Shown here piece after piece: positions 1 through 8,961 of a DNA stretch of 32,164 nt. Under the pieces are notes generated by a model that ran no database searches, had not been told where the DNA came from, and worked only from the letters and a program-made list of their open reading frames with translations. The stretch lies in NCBI RefSeq assembly GCF_000282355.1, contig NZ_AKJL01000283.1:1-32164 (forward strand), in the 5' to 3' direction. Source of the stretch: Pseudomonas sp. GM49. Lineage in GTDB: Bacteria; Pseudomonadota; Gammaproteobacteria; Pseudomonadales; Pseudomonadaceae. The position numbers and the translations under genes are program-made. Every line of letters starts with the position of its first letter. The stretch's first letter is position 1.

Positions 1-989
1 GCCGCCTCTGCCAGCCAGTGCATGGCGGGATAGGCGGTGAAGATGCACAGCAACGATATCGCCAGCAACAGTGGCCGACGGCCAATCCGGTCGGAAAGGG
101 CGCCGCCGATAGGCAGCCAGATAAAGTTGCTAATGCCGACCAGCAGTGTGACCACCAGGCTGTCGGTGGTGCTCAGGTTCAGTACTGTCCTGCCAAACGT
201 CGGTGTGTAGACCGTAATCAGGTAGAACGTGGTGGTGGTCATGGACGCCAGCAAGCCGCCCGCCAGTACGGTGCGCCAGTTATCACGCATCGAGCGAAAA
301 ACTTCGCGAGTGGTTGGGCGATGGCTGCGAGCAGTGAAGGCAGCGGTTTCTTCCAGTGAGCGGCGAATAATGAAAATGAACGGGATGATCACGCAGCCAA
401 TGAAGAACGGAATACGCCAGCCCCAATCGGCGATCTCAGCGGCTTGCATCGTGGCATTGATCGTGTAGCCCAACGCGGCCGCGACGACGATCGCCACCTG
501 TTGGCTGGCCGATTGCCAACTGGTGTAGAAACCGGTGTGACCGGGGGTGGAAATTTCCGCCAGATACACGGAAACACCGCCCATTTCTGCTCCGGCGGAG
601 AAGCCCTGGAGCAGCCTGCCCAACAACACCAGAATCGGTGCCGCCACGCCGATGGCGGCGTAGCCCGGCACTAGGGCGATCAATACGGTACCGGCGGCCA
701 TGATCGACAGCGTCACGATCAGCCCCTTGCGACGGCCCACCTTGTCAATGTACGCCCCAAGCACAATGGCGCCTAACGGACGCATCAGGAATCCGGAGCC
801 GAAAACCGCGAAGGTCATCATCAGCGACGCGAACTCGCTGGTGGCTGGAAAGAAGGTCTGGGAGATGTAGGTCGCGTAGAACCCGAACAGAAAGAAGTCG
901 AACTGCTCGAGAAAATTACCGCTGGTGACCCGCAAAATGGCGCCCAATTTGGAGCCCTTGGTTCGGGTTGTTGCCGTTGTCGTTTTCAT
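1..989 (-). CDS. tcuC: MFS tricarballylate/citrate-type proton symporter, 3' end outside window
   Basis: Inner-membrane carboxylate:proton symporter of the metabolite:H+ symporter (citrate/tricarballylate) branch of the MFS. 329 codons are visible and the frame runs off the left edge without a stop. The N-terminal block [16 protein letters not shown] (about residues 22-37) is typical of CitA/TcuC permeases, and hydrophobic helices follow. The loop residues DKVGRRKG after the second helix match the MFS signature. The ATG at 989 has no clear Shine-Dalgarno; an in-frame GTG at 1007 is an alternative start. It lies 47 bp downstream of tcuB on the same strand, completing the usual tcuA-tcuB-tcuC set. 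The family assignment is strong. The exact substrate (tricarballylate, citrate or a related polycarboxylate) is inferred from the neighbours. Confidence 0.85.
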   Translation of the reverse strand, partial: MKTTTATTRTKGSKLGAILRVTSGNFLEQFDFFLFGFYATYISQTFFPATSEFASLMMTFAVFGSGFLMRPLGAIVLGAYIDKVGRRKGLIVTLSIMAAGTVLIALVPGYAAIGVAAPILVLLGRLLQGFSAGAEMGGVSVYLAEISTPGHTGFYTSWQSASQQVAIVVAAALGYTINATMQAAEIADWGWRIPFFIGCVIIPFIFIIRRSLEETAAFTARSHRPTTREVFRSMRDNWRTVLAGGLLASMTTTTFYLITVYTPTFGRTVLNLSTTDSLVVTLLVGISNFIWLPIGGALSDRIGRRPLLLAISLLCIFTAYPAMHWLAEA

Positions 990-1036
990 GGCTACGGTTA
1001 TGCTCACTATTGTTTTTGGAATGAGTGTTTTAATTG

Positions 1037-2194
1037 TCAGTCGCTGCCGGCGTTGATCGGGTTGGGTTGACGCTTCTCGATGGCGTGTTTGAGCAGCGCT
1101 GCGCTGCGGAATATTCCATGGGCGAATTTGCTGTAGGGCATGGTCAAGAAAAACGCCATGACCAGGCCCAGATGGATAGCCAACATCAAGCCCAAGGCGC
1201 TGGTTTCACGCAAAGCCAGTAGCGCCAGGCCGCTTGCGCTGACCAGAAACAGCAGTGCGATGAAGCCGCGATCCATGGGTTTTTGGTTCTCATCGCCGTG
1301 CGCAGGGTTGCGACGCAGGTTCAGCCAAAGAAGACCCGCCGGGCCGATCAGCAGGCCGATGCCACCGGCAATACCCAACATCACCGGCAAGCTGAAGATC
1401 GGATAAGGCGCCGACCACTTCAGCAGATAGTGAAAGAGCGTGGCGACACCGGTGGCGGCGAAGCACAGCATGAAGCCGTAGAAGGTGAGGTGGTGGAATC
1501 GGCGTCGCCATAAGGTGAATTGATCGTCAGCGTTGTTGCAGCCTTCGCCATGGCCGCCGTCCAGGTATTTGAGCTTCGTGACGCTGGCCGTAGCCTCCAA
1601 TGCAGCGGACGTTTTCAACGGCAGTGGCGCTGCGACCGGTGAAACGTTGCGCCAGAAGCGCCGTACACCCATGGTCAGGGCAAGTACCGCAAAGCCGAAC
1701 ACTGAGCCGAACATCAGCGCCAGGGTGTTATGCGGGAAAATCTTGTAAAAGTTGCCCCCGGGAATGGCCGTGTACAGGTTGCCCATGAGCATCAGGGTCA
1801 GGCATAAAAACAAGGCCAGTCCCCCACCTGAAGCCAGTGCCAGGGTCAGGCCGTTGCGCTGATACAACCTGCCCATCACTTGCGGCCAGGCGTATTCGGC
1901 GTAAGTATCCAGGCGCACTTTGGCCATGGCTTTGGGTATGTTGACGTCGAATTCGTGTGGGGCGGCGTACTGACAGGCGTGCAGGCACGCGCCGCAGTTA
2001 TGGCACAAGTTCGCCAGGTAATGGATGTCGGCCTGAGTGAATTCCAAACGCCGGGTCATCGCAGGAAATACCGCGCAAAAACCTTCGCAATAACGGCAGG
2101 CATTGCAGATGGTCATCTGCCGCTGGACTTCACTTTCGTCAAGATTCAACACGGGGATCAACCCGCCCGATGCTTGGGGATCAAACAGTTGCAT
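1037..2194 (-). CDS. tcuB: TcuB/CitB-type membrane Fe-S/heme oxidoreductase
   Basis: 385-residue electron carrier thought to reoxidise the FAD of TcuA and pass electrons to the membrane quinone pool. Two ferredoxin-type [4Fe-4S] motifs are visible: C30-x2-C33-x2-C36-x3-C40 and C64-x2-C67-x2-C70-x3-C74. Several hydrophobic helices follow in the C-terminal two thirds, as in the CitB domain. I chose the ATG at 2194 because it has GGAG seven bases upstream and gives the normal family length. The same frame stays open upstream to 2323, but that part is antisense-like filler inside tcuA. The start overlaps the end of tcuA by 14 bp, implying translational coupling. Confidence 0.88.
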   Translation of the reverse strand: MQLFDPQASGGLIPVLNLDESEVQRQMTICNACRYCEGFCAVFPAMTRRLEFTQADIHYLANLCHNCGACLHACQYAAPHEFDVNIPKAMAKVRLDTYAEYAWPQVMGRLYQRNGLTLALASGGGLALFLCLTLMLMGNLYTAIPGGNFYKIFPHNTLALMFGSVFGFAVLALTMGVRRFWRNVSPVAAPLPLKTSAALEATASVTKLKYLDGGHGEGCNNADDQFTLWRRRFHHLTFYGFMLCFAATGVATLFHYLLKWSAPYPIFSLPVMLGIAGGIGLLIGPAGLLWLNLRRNPAHGDENQKPMDRGFIALLFLVSASGLALLALRETSALGLMLAIHLGLVMAFFLTMPYSKFAHGIFRSAALLKHAIEKRQPNPINAGSD

Positions 2195-3635
2195 GTCGAG
2201 ACTCCGAGTTTGCAGATGAGACGCCAAAGCCCACTGAAGCGGCCGCCTGCACACCGGCGATGCGGCCAAACGCGGTACCGATGGCCATGCCGATGCCGGC
2301 GGTGTAGCCCTTGCCCAGAACATTGCCGGCCATCATTTCACCCGCGACGAACAGGTTGGGGCTCGCTTTGCCGTTGAAATGCACGGCAGCGGTTTCGTCG
2401 GTGGCGAGGCCGAGGTAGGTGAACGTGACACCCGGTTTAAGCGGGTAGGCGTAGAAAGGTGGTTTCACCAATGGCCGCGCCCAATGGGTTTTGGCGGGCA
2501 ACAGTCCTTGGGTGTGGCAGTCGTCCAGCGCCGTGTGATCGAACGTGCCAACGCGGCAGGCGCTGTTGTAGTCCTCGACAGTCTTGACGAATTTTTCTTG
2601 AGGCAGCTTCAACTGGCGGGCAAGGTCTTGCAGAGTATTGGCGGTGGTTCCGGGAAAGACCGGTGGCATGAAGCGGCCGATGGCTTGTTGATCGATGATC
2701 GAATACGCCTGCTGACCGGGTTGTCCGGCCACCAGACGCCCCCAGATCGCGTAACGTTTTGGCCAGAAATCCTCACCTTCGTCGTAGAAGCGTTCGCCAT
2801 CACGATTGACCACCACACCCAGCGATACGCAGTCGATTCGGGTGCAGATGCCGCCGTCGTAGAGTGGCGCGCGGGCATCAATCGCGACCATGTGGGCTTG
2901 CGTCGGATCGCCGATCACATCTGCGCCAAGGTCGAGCATGCGCTGCAGCAAAATGCCAGTGTTGAATCGGGTGCCCCGGATCAGGAAATTATCCGATGGC
3001 CATTCACCGCGTTCGTTCTGACCCCAGGCTTCGCGCAGCCATTCACGGTTGGATTCGAAGCCGCCGGCCGCCAACACGCAGGCCCGGGCTTCAATGCGTT
3101 CTGCGGCGAAACGCTGACCATCTACCTCATGTTCGCCCACATGGGCGGCGACGAATTTCCCCTCATCCAACTCGATGTCGGTCACTTGCGTGTTGTATCG
3201 AACTTTTACACCCAGGCGCTCGGCGCTGCGGAAATACGCATTGACCAGCGCTTTGCCGCCGCCCATAAAAAAAGCATTGGTCCGCGCCACGTGCAGCGCG
3301 CCGGACAGCGGTGGCTGAAAATGCACGCCGTGCGAACGCATCCAATCGCGGCAAGAAGACGATGCCCGAATGGCAATGCGTGCAAGCTTTTCATCCGTGA
3401 GGCCACCGGTAACCTTCAACAGGTCTTGCCAGTATTCTTCTTCCGGATAGGCATCGATCAGCACGTCCTGCGGTTCGTCGTGCATGCACCGCAGGTTACG
3501 GGTGTGTTGGGAGTTGCCACCGCGCCAGATTTTCGGAGAGGCTTCCAGCAGCATCACGCTGGCGCCCGCTTCTCGCGCCATCAGAGCGGCGCACAAGGCA
3601 GCGTTGCCACCCCCTATGATTAAGACATCGATCAT
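2181..3635 (-). CDS. tcuA: FAD-dependent tricarballylate dehydrogenase TcuA
   Basis: 484-residue flavoprotein of the fumarate reductase/KstD superfamily. In characterised systems TcuA oxidises tricarballylate to cis-aconitate, which enters the TCA cycle. The N-terminal dinucleotide fold [10 protein letters not shown] (residues 8-17) is the TcuA variant of GxGxxG, and the block [14 protein letters not shown] lies just beyond it. The C-terminal FAD-capping block is [20 protein letters not shown]. The ATG at 3635 has GAGGAG five bases upstream. It is the first gene of tcuABC, with a LysR-type palindrome about 110 bp upstream (3743-3757). It is one of three members of this flavoprotein superfamily in the window, the others starting at 10262 and 14525. 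Confidence 0.88.
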   Translation of the reverse strand: MIDVLIIGGGNAALCAALMAREAGASVMLLEASPKIWRGGNSQHTRNLRCMHDEPQDVLIDAYPEEEYWQDLLKVTGGLTDEKLARIAIRASSSCRDWMRSHGVHFQPPLSGALHVARTNAFFMGGGKALVNAYFRSAERLGVKVRYNTQVTDIELDEGKFVAAHVGEHEVDGQRFAAERIEARACVLAAGGFESNREWLREAWGQNERGEWPSDNFLIRGTRFNTGILLQRMLDLGADVIGDPTQAHMVAIDARAPLYDGGICTRIDCVSLGVVVNRDGERFYDEGEDFWPKRYAIWGRLVAGQPGQQAYSIIDQQAIGRFMPPVFPGTTANTLQDLARQLKLPQEKFVKTVEDYNSACRVGTFDHTALDDCHTQGLLPAKTHWARPLVKPPFYAYPLKPGVTFTYLGLATDETAAVHFNGKASPNLFVAGEMMAGNVLGKGYTAGIGMAIGTAFGRIAGVQAAASVGFGVSSANSESRHATV

Positions 3636-3742
3636 TATCGCTCCTCGATTTGCAAGGAAGCGGGAACGAAGTGCTCCTTGCGAGTGGGGAGAACGATAGG
3701 GTGGGGACGGAGTGGCCGAAAGGCTGCTTTTGACGCGGGGTG

Positions 3743-3757
3743 TTTAGTTTTTCTAAA
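3743..3757. promoter_or_regulatory. Candidate LysR-type operator upstream of tcuA
   Basis: Perfect 5-bp inverted repeat TTTAG-N5-CTAAA that fits the T-N11-A core of LysR-type binding sites. It lies in the 168-bp gap between the LysR stop and the tcuA start, about 108 bp upstream of tcuA. Assignment to the adjacent LysR regulator is an inference from position. Confidence 0.35.
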
Positions 3758-3803
3758 GGCTTTGTCGTCAGGAGAGACTTATGTGTCCGGGGTTGAAGGA
3801 GGA

Positions 3804-4739
3804 TTACGCGTCTACCCCTTCTATCCACGTAGCTCCAGGCCACTGTTTGTCGACGACCAACTGTCGCGCCACATCGACGATGACCAACCGCGTTGCCAGC
3901 GCTGCCGGAGAGAGTTCGTCGTCAGCCAGCGTCGCCAGAAGATTACGCCGGCCCACATGGGGGTCGGCAATCCTGATCAGTGAAAGTCCGGACCCGTCTT
4001 TCAATGCTGCGGCGGCCCCCGGTTGTATCGTTGCCGCATGACCGGCCCGAACGGCGTTCATCAAAACAGCGAGACCGTCGACTTCCATAATGACATTGGG
4101 TGTTAGCCCGACCCGCTCGAACGCGCTCATCAATGCCGAGCGCAATCCATGTTGCGCGCTGGGCATCACCAGCGGTAAGCCGCCGAGGTCTGCTAACTGC
4201 ACGCTATCACCAGAAGGCGCTTGAGGCAGGCTGGGCGAGGCAATGACAAACAACTTTTCATCCAGTAGCGGAGTCACGCTCCAGCGTTTACCCCCTTCGA
4301 GCTGGAATAGGATGGCCAGATCGATTTGCCGTGCGTTGAGCTGCGCCGCCAGGTGGCCAGAAAGCATTTCCATCAAATGCAGTTGTATATCCGGATAACG
4401 CGCACGCATTGCGTTGATCAACGGCAACGCGAGCACCGTCGCGGTAGTCGGTGGTAAGCCGACGCTGACATAACCGCTCATTCGCCCGCGATGGGCGGCC
4501 ATGATTGCGTTTTCCGCCTGGCGTAGCGTCAACTGGGCATGGTGTAAAAACGCAAATCCGGCGCTAGTGGGCGTCACGCCGGTAGAGGTTCGATTCAGGA
4601 GGCGGGTGCACAGTTCGCTTTCCAGCTTGGAGATTTGCTGACTGAGGGCTGACACACCAACGTCCAGTTCAAGTGCCGCACGCCCCAGGCTGCCAAGCTC
4701 GATGATTTTTACGAAGTAGCGCAGTTGTCTCAATTCCAA
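3804..4739 (-). CDS. tcuR: LysR-family regulator, probably of tcuABC
   Basis: 311-residue LysR-type transcriptional regulator. The N-terminal winged helix-turn-helix (about residues 1-60) shows MELRQLRYFVKIIELGSLGRAALELDVGVSALSQQI with the family pattern. The substrate-binding domain starts near residue 90 (SGYVSVGLPPTTATVLALPL). The ATG at 4739 is preceded by GGGAG at an eight-base spacing. It is transcribed in the same direction as tcuABC and ends 168 bp before tcuA. The tcu cluster of enteric bacteria also carries a LysR regulator, TcuR; calling this gene tcuR rests on neighbourhood, since effector identity cannot be read from sequence. Confidence 0.75.
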   Translation of the reverse strand: MELRQLRYFVKIIELGSLGRAALELDVGVSALSQQISKLESELCTRLLNRTSTGVTPTSAGFAFLHHAQLTLRQAENAIMAAHRGRMSGYVSVGLPPTTATVLALPLINAMRARYPDIQLHLMEMLSGHLAAQLNARQIDLAILFQLEGGKRWSVTPLLDEKLFVIASPSLPQAPSGDSVQLADLGGLPLVMPSAQHGLRSALMSAFERVGLTPNVIMEVDGLAVLMNAVRAGHAATIQPGAAAALKDGSGLSLIRIADPHVGRRNLLATLADDELSPAALATRLVIVDVARQLVVDKQWPGATWIEGVDA

Positions 4740-4886
4740 TGTGGCTGCTCCCAGCGAATTTGTTGTTCAAATACTTGAACGTTTGCCACGCAAGTTACGA
4801 AGTCGGAATAGCCACCCATGGCTAGCGGTGAATGAAAGATGCTCAGACTCGCGGTTTTTCGCCAATGCTCAGTATTCAACGCCTGT

Positions 4887-5705
4887 TCAGGACCAACGAC
4901 CTCTCACTACCAGCCCCAGCAATTCTCGATGTCCGCTGACTCCCACCTTTCGATAAAGTCGCTTGATGTAGGTAGCGGCGCTTGAGCGCTGGATGCCCAT
5001 CAGGGGCGCAATGTCTTCCGCCCCCAGGCCACTGAGCAAATGCCTGAGCAGTTCACGGTCCCGACGAGTCAGTTCAGGATAGAGCAACTCGACGCGTTGA
5101 CTTAACAAGGACGGCATCTGATTGGCTTCGATAAAAGCGCGATAGTGCAAACGCGTGACTTGAATCAGTAACGGCGCAACGGACTCGATAAATTCAATTT
5201 CGTGCTGATTGAAATTGCCGTGCTCACGACCTCGATAGAAGTTGATCGACAGCCAGGCCCCGCCCTCTTCCTGATGATTGAGCAAGGCCATGCGCTGAGA
5301 TATTTGTGGTTGCTCGTAGCAGACCCGCCGATAGTCACGATGGGTGATGTCTTCAACTGATTGAAGTTGAGCCAGGATTCGCGCGCCGCCGTATTTTGAC
5401 CGATGGTCGAGCATCGCTTGGCGGTTGCCGTCCAGGCTGTGAAAACGCTCGACGTAGTCCCGAGAGATACGCGATATCTGCACGAGTCTTGCCTGATCGG
5501 AACACGACAACACCTGCGGCTCCTGGCCTTGCGGATAAGCGAAAATTGTACATTGAGCCAGCGGCATTTCACCCCGTACCAGGGTCAGTAACTCTGCCGC
5601 CAACCAGGTTCGGCAGTCCTCGCCTACCCGAGCCAATAGATGAGCAATTTCCCCCGTCGTCAATGGGCTCTGATGGTAAACGTTGGTAAGCAGCCAGTGG
5701 TTCAT
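4887..5705 (-). CDS. LuxR-type transcriptional regulator without receiver domain
   Basis: 272-residue regulator. The C-terminal 65 residues form a LuxR/GerE helix-turn-helix: LTRRDRELLRHLLSGLGAEDIAPLMGIQRSSAATYIKRLYRKVGVSGHRELL, with the T-x3-EL start and a recognition helix ending in YIKRLYRKVGV. The N-terminal 200 residues show no phospho-acceptor receiver pattern and no clear autoinducer-domain signature. They probably form a ligand-sensing domain of unknown specificity. Its start overlaps the stop of the upstream MFS gene by 4 bp (TCAT on the plus strand at 5702-5705), so it is translationally coupled to the transporter and probably regulates this operon. I cannot name a close relative. 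Confidence 0.75.
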   Translation of the reverse strand: MNHWLLTNVYHQSPLTTGEIAHLLARVGEDCRTWLAAELLTLVRGEMPLAQCTIFAYPQGQEPQVLSCSDQARLVQISRISRDYVERFHSLDGNRQAMLDHRSKYGGARILAQLQSVEDITHRDYRRVCYEQPQISQRMALLNHQEEGGAWLSINFYRGREHGNFNQHEIEFIESVAPLLIQVTRLHYRAFIEANQMPSLLSQRVELLYPELTRRDRELLRHLLSGLGAEDIAPLMGIQRSSAATYIKRLYRKVGVSGHRELLGLVVRGRWS

Positions 5706-7027
5706 TCAGGGATGAGTTCACGTGATGAAGGTTGGCGTTCGTGGGGTAGTGTGCGTACCAGCATTGCAGCCACCAGTAACAGCAGCGCAGCGTACAGACA
5801 ACCGGCGGTATAGGTATGGGTAAGGTCTTTCAGCCAGCCGACCACTAAGGGGTTAAGGGCAGACCCCAGATTACCCACTGCATTGATCACCGCGATGCCC
5901 ACCGCCCTGGCTTGAAAACTCAATGAGCGATCCGGCAGGGTCCAGAAAATCGACATGGCCGTGTAGGAGCCCGTCGCCGCCATGCAGACCCCGGCCAGCT
6001 GCACGATCGGCTCACTCGACAGGGCCGTGCAACACCAGCCTGTTGCAGCCAGCAGCATTGGAAGCGCCAGGTGCCAACGCCGCTCCTGGGTCAGGTCCGA
6101 GTGTCGGCCCCAGAGGATCATGCCAATGATGGTGCATATTTGCGGAATTGCCGACAACAATCCGATCAGCGTATTGCTCTGGCCAGTGCTGAAGCTCTTG
6201 ACGATCAACGGCGTCCAGACTGCGATCATCGCCAAGGTGTTGACCAGGCAAAAGTACACCAGACAGAACAGAATCACCGATGGCGACAGCAACTCACGTC
6301 CCCAGTGAGCGTGAGGGGAAGGTGCCTGACGGTCACGCTCGATCAACTCGGCCAACTGCAGCTTCTCATCGTCGCTCAACCAGTGTGCCTTGCGCGGCTG
6401 ATCATCCAGATAACCGTACACCGCCAGACCGAGTACGACGCTGGGTAGTCCTTCAAGAAGAAACAGCCATTGCCAGCCTGCCAGGCCCCAGTGGCCATCC
6501 AGCCCCAAAATGGCGCCGGACAAGACCGAGCCAAAGCCCGCGGTAAACGGCATGGCGATCATGAACAGCGCATTGGCGCGAGCCCGGTACGCTGCTGGAA
6601 ACCAGAACGTCATGTACAACAGCACACCGGGCAGAAATCCTGCCTCGGTGATACCAACCAACGCACGCAACCAATACAGGCTGGCCGCGTCATGCGCAAA
6701 CAGGGTAGCTGTCGACGCGAGTCCCCAAGCAATCATCAGGCTGCCAATCCAGCGACGGGCGCCGAGTTTCGCCAGGGCCATGTTGCTGGGGATGCCGCAG
6801 GCGATGTAGGCCAGGTAAAAAATCGTCGTTGCCATACCGAACTGGGTACTGCTCAAACCCAGGTCGTCCATCATCGTCAGCCCGGCGAAGCCGATGTTGA
6901 TACGGTCCAGAAATGAAAAAACGAAGCAGATGAAAAGAAACCATAGAAGGCGTTTCGAAACTTTGGCAATGACCGGCGGTTGAGCGCCGGCCTCCCCGCC
7001 AGGGGTCACAGCAGGACGGGATGGCAT
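5702..7027 (-). CDS. MFS transporter, anion:cation symporter (ACS) family
   Basis: 441-residue inner-membrane permease of the ACS family, the group that includes phthalate, 4-hydroxyphenylacetate and hexuronate transporters. It begins with a short cytoplasmic tail, then RLLWFLFICFVFSFLDRINIGFAGLTMMDDLGLSSTQFGM, the typical first helix with the D-R-x-N signature of ACS carriers. About twelve hydrophobic helices follow with a central charged loop around residues 210-235. The ATG at 7027 has AGGA eight bases upstream. It sits between the DUF2783/hydroxylase pair and the LuxR regulator on the same strand, which suggests import of the aromatic acid used by the hydroxylase. Substrate not determinable here. 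Confidence 0.85.
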   Translation of the reverse strand: MPSRPAVTPGGEAGAQPPVIAKVSKRLLWFLFICFVFSFLDRINIGFAGLTMMDDLGLSSTQFGMATTIFYLAYIACGIPSNMALAKLGARRWIGSLMIAWGLASTATLFAHDAASLYWLRALVGITEAGFLPGVLLYMTFWFPAAYRARANALFMIAMPFTAGFGSVLSGAILGLDGHWGLAGWQWLFLLEGLPSVVLGLAVYGYLDDQPRKAHWLSDDEKLQLAELIERDRQAPSPHAHWGRELLSPSVILFCLVYFCLVNTLAMIAVWTPLIVKSFSTGQSNTLIGLLSAIPQICTIIGMILWGRHSDLTQERRWHLALPMLLAATGWCCTALSSEPIVQLAGVCMAATGSYTAMSIFWTLPDRSLSFQARAVGIAVINAVGNLGSALNPLVVGWLKDLTHTYTAGCLYAALLLLVAAMLVRTLPHERQPSSRELIPE

Positions 7028-7069
7028 AGGGGTGATCCTGTTCTTGTAATTATTGGCTGGCGCGAAGTT

Positions 7070-7252
7070 TTACAGGTCTTGTCCGGCGCATTCGATCAGT
7101 GCGTCGAAGCGCTCGGCATCGTTCAGTGCCTCGGCCGCCAGTAGTGCCAGCTTGACCAGAAACAACTCGCTGTCGTTACCCGTACGATCAATCGCCTCGG
7201 CAAGTCGGTCATAGGCGCGTTCGAGGTCTGTTAGGTTCATTGACTGGCTCAT
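7070..7252 (-). CDS. DUF2783-family small protein
   Basis: 60-residue acidic, leucine-rich helical protein beginning MSQSMNLTDLERAYDRLAEAIDRTG and ending DALIECAGQDL. The pattern LTDLERAYDRLAEAID...LFLVKLALLAAEALND matches what I know as DUF2783, small proteins found next to flavin hydroxylases. It has no transmembrane segment or metal motif. Its ATG overlaps the stop of the hydroxylase gene by 4 bp (TCAT on the plus strand at 7249-7252), so the two are translationally coupled, suggesting a 1:1 partner such as a chaperone or regulatory subunit. Function is unknown. Reality as a gene is supported by the coupling and the recognised family. Confidence 0.7.
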   Translation of the reverse strand: MSQSMNLTDLERAYDRLAEAIDRTGNDSELFLVKLALLAAEALNDAERFDALIECAGQDL

Positions 7253-8961
7253 GGGTGGTCACTCCCGTTGTGGCCAAGGGCCTGGTTCAATCCATGGCGC
7301 AAATGCTCGCCATCCAAATGCAACCAGCGCGCGCAGACATGCTGGTCCGGGCGTGCCAGATAGGCGGCGCCTGCGTGCTGCACGCCGTAACGCGTGCTGA
7401 ACAGATTGTCGCAATCGGCCAGAGTCAGGTCGGCGTGTTGCACCTGAAGGACTCCATTCATGGCGATCGCGATCACTTGTATCGGCAGTCCCTGGCTGCG
7501 CAGAGCCTGGACTTGTGCAACAACTTCGACATCAAGTGCCGCCGCGTCAGTGAAGCAAATCAAATGATAAGCGGGCGCCAACTCATCGAAGAGATAGTGC
7601 TGCTCTGCCAGACGTACATTCAGCAACGGTGCACCGTTGCGCGGCCCGCCGGTAAACAATAGATTATCGTCGTTCACTGCGTTGAGTTGTGAATCGGCAT
7701 AATCGTGAGCCCTTGAAGTCCGCCAGTGATATAGCGGGCGAACGAACTCACGGGTCAACGACAGCGATAGCACCGCATCGCGCAACAGTCGATAGCCGCG
7801 GCTAGGCGGCGCCATGAACCGCGTGCTCTTGCCTGCCTCTTCAATGATTTCACGAGCAACCTTGACCCGTTCGTCACTGTAAGAAGCCAGCAGTCCGGCA
7901 CCGGCAAGGCCTTTGATGTGGAGTGCCAGTTTCCAGCCCAGATCATGGCAATCCTGGAATCCAGTATTGGCACCGCGCACGCCGAAGATCGGCAACAAAT
8001 GCGCCGCGTCTCCGGCAAAAATCACTCGCTCATTGATGTACTGCTTCAAGGTTAGCGCCCGGGCCGAATACACCGAACTCCAATCCAGCTCCCATTCAGG
8101 GTTCTCGACATTAAGCATCGCCAGTTGTGCATTGATGCTCTCGCGCAAGGAGTCGGGGTGCAATGCCTGCTCAGGTGTTTCGTCCGCAGGCAACTGGTAG
8201 TCGATGCGCCAGATATCCCCGGGCTCTCGGTGCATTAATACGGTGTTGCCGGGGTTCCAGGAAGGATCGAAAAAAGCGAGGCGTTCGGTCGGCAATTCGA
8301 GCTTGATACGGATGTCGGCAATCACGAACCGTCCTTCATAAGACGCCCCTTCAAGCTTGAGCCCCAGCATCGAGCGCAATCCGGAGCGGGCGCCATCAGC
8401 GGCCACCACCCAATCGGCCTTTAGGGTATAGGCATCGCCCGGGGTATCGACTTGTAACCTTGCGTGGTCGGTGTCCTGCTCGATATCGATGACTTTATTG
8501 CCCCAACGCAATTCGATCAGCGGCTGTGCCTGGGCAGCCTCTACCAGATGTTGCTCGAGGTACTGCTGTTGCAAGTTGGTCATCGGCGCAAAACGATCGT
8601 GCTCGTCAACCGGGGCTTCCATGCGAAAAACCCGCTGGCCGCGGTAGTACGAATTGCCGAAGCGCCACGGCAGACCTTGCTCGGTTACCGCCTCGGATAC
8701 CCCCACTTGCTGGAAAATCTCCATTGAGCGACGGGTGAAAACAATTGCGCGGCTACCTTCACAGACTTGCTGTTGAGCGGCCAGAACAGTGCTTCTGATA
8801 CCGTAGCGCGCCAATTCGAGCGCCAGCGTCAGGCCAATAGGTCCAGCACCCACAATCGCAACGGGCGAGCGATTGACGATGCTTGGGGAAGGTACGAAAG
8901 CAGGATAAACCTGATAGGGAAAATACAGAGATTGATGGGGTACTATTTGAGGCTGATGCAT
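7249..8961 (-). CDS. Class A FAD-dependent aromatic hydroxylase (MhpA/phenol hydroxylase-like)
   Basis: 570-residue single-component flavin monooxygenase, expected to use NAD(P)H and O2 to hydroxylate a phenolic ring. Three fingerprints are visible: GAGPIG at residues 38-43 (ADP-binding fold), ADGARS at 188-193 (the DG motif) and FAGDAAHLLP at 315-324 (the GD motif), followed by NTGFQDCHDLGWKL. The roughly 170 residues after position 400 fit the thioredoxin-like C-terminal domain of the MhpA/phenol hydroxylase group. The start at 8961 has GGGAG about ten bases upstream. It leads an operon with DUF2783, an MFS transporter and a LuxR regulator. The substrate is unknown; 3-hydroxyphenylpropionate, resorcinol or hydroxybenzoates are all possible. 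Confidence 0.85.
   Translation of the reverse strand: MHQPQIVPHQSLYFPYQVYPAFVPSPSIVNRSPVAIVGAGPIGLTLALELARYGIRSTVLAAQQQVCEGSRAIVFTRRSMEIFQQVGVSEAVTEQGLPWRFGNSYYRGQRVFRMEAPVDEHDRFAPMTNLQQQYLEQHLVEAAQAQPLIELRWGNKVIDIEQDTDHARLQVDTPGDAYTLKADWVVAADGARSGLRSMLGLKLEGASYEGRFVIADIRIKLELPTERLAFFDPSWNPGNTVLMHREPGDIWRIDYQLPADETPEQALHPDSLRESINAQLAMLNVENPEWELDWSSVYSARALTLKQYINERVIFAGDAAHLLPIFGVRGANTGFQDCHDLGWKLALHIKGLAGAGLLASYSDERVKVAREIIEEAGKSTRFMAPPSRGYRLLRDAVLSLSLTREFVRPLYHWRTSRAHDYADSQLNAVNDDNLLFTGGPRNGAPLLNVRLAEQHYLFDELAPAYHLICFTDAAALDVEVVAQVQALRSQGLPIQVIAIAMNGVLQVQHADLTLADCDNLFSTRYGVQHAGAAYLARPDQHVCARWLHLDGEHLRHGLNQALGHNGSDHP

Noticed and set aside
2379..3623. Long open frame on the plus strand (414 codons) opposite tcuA
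   Set aside because: No recognisable protein pattern or ribosome binding site. It lies wholly antisense to a clear TcuA gene, as expected from GC-rich codon bias.
3706..3729. Short GC hairpin with a GAAA loop followed by TTTT on the plus strand
   Set aside because: The stem relies on G-T pairs, and no plus-strand transcript is expected there; not a credible terminator.
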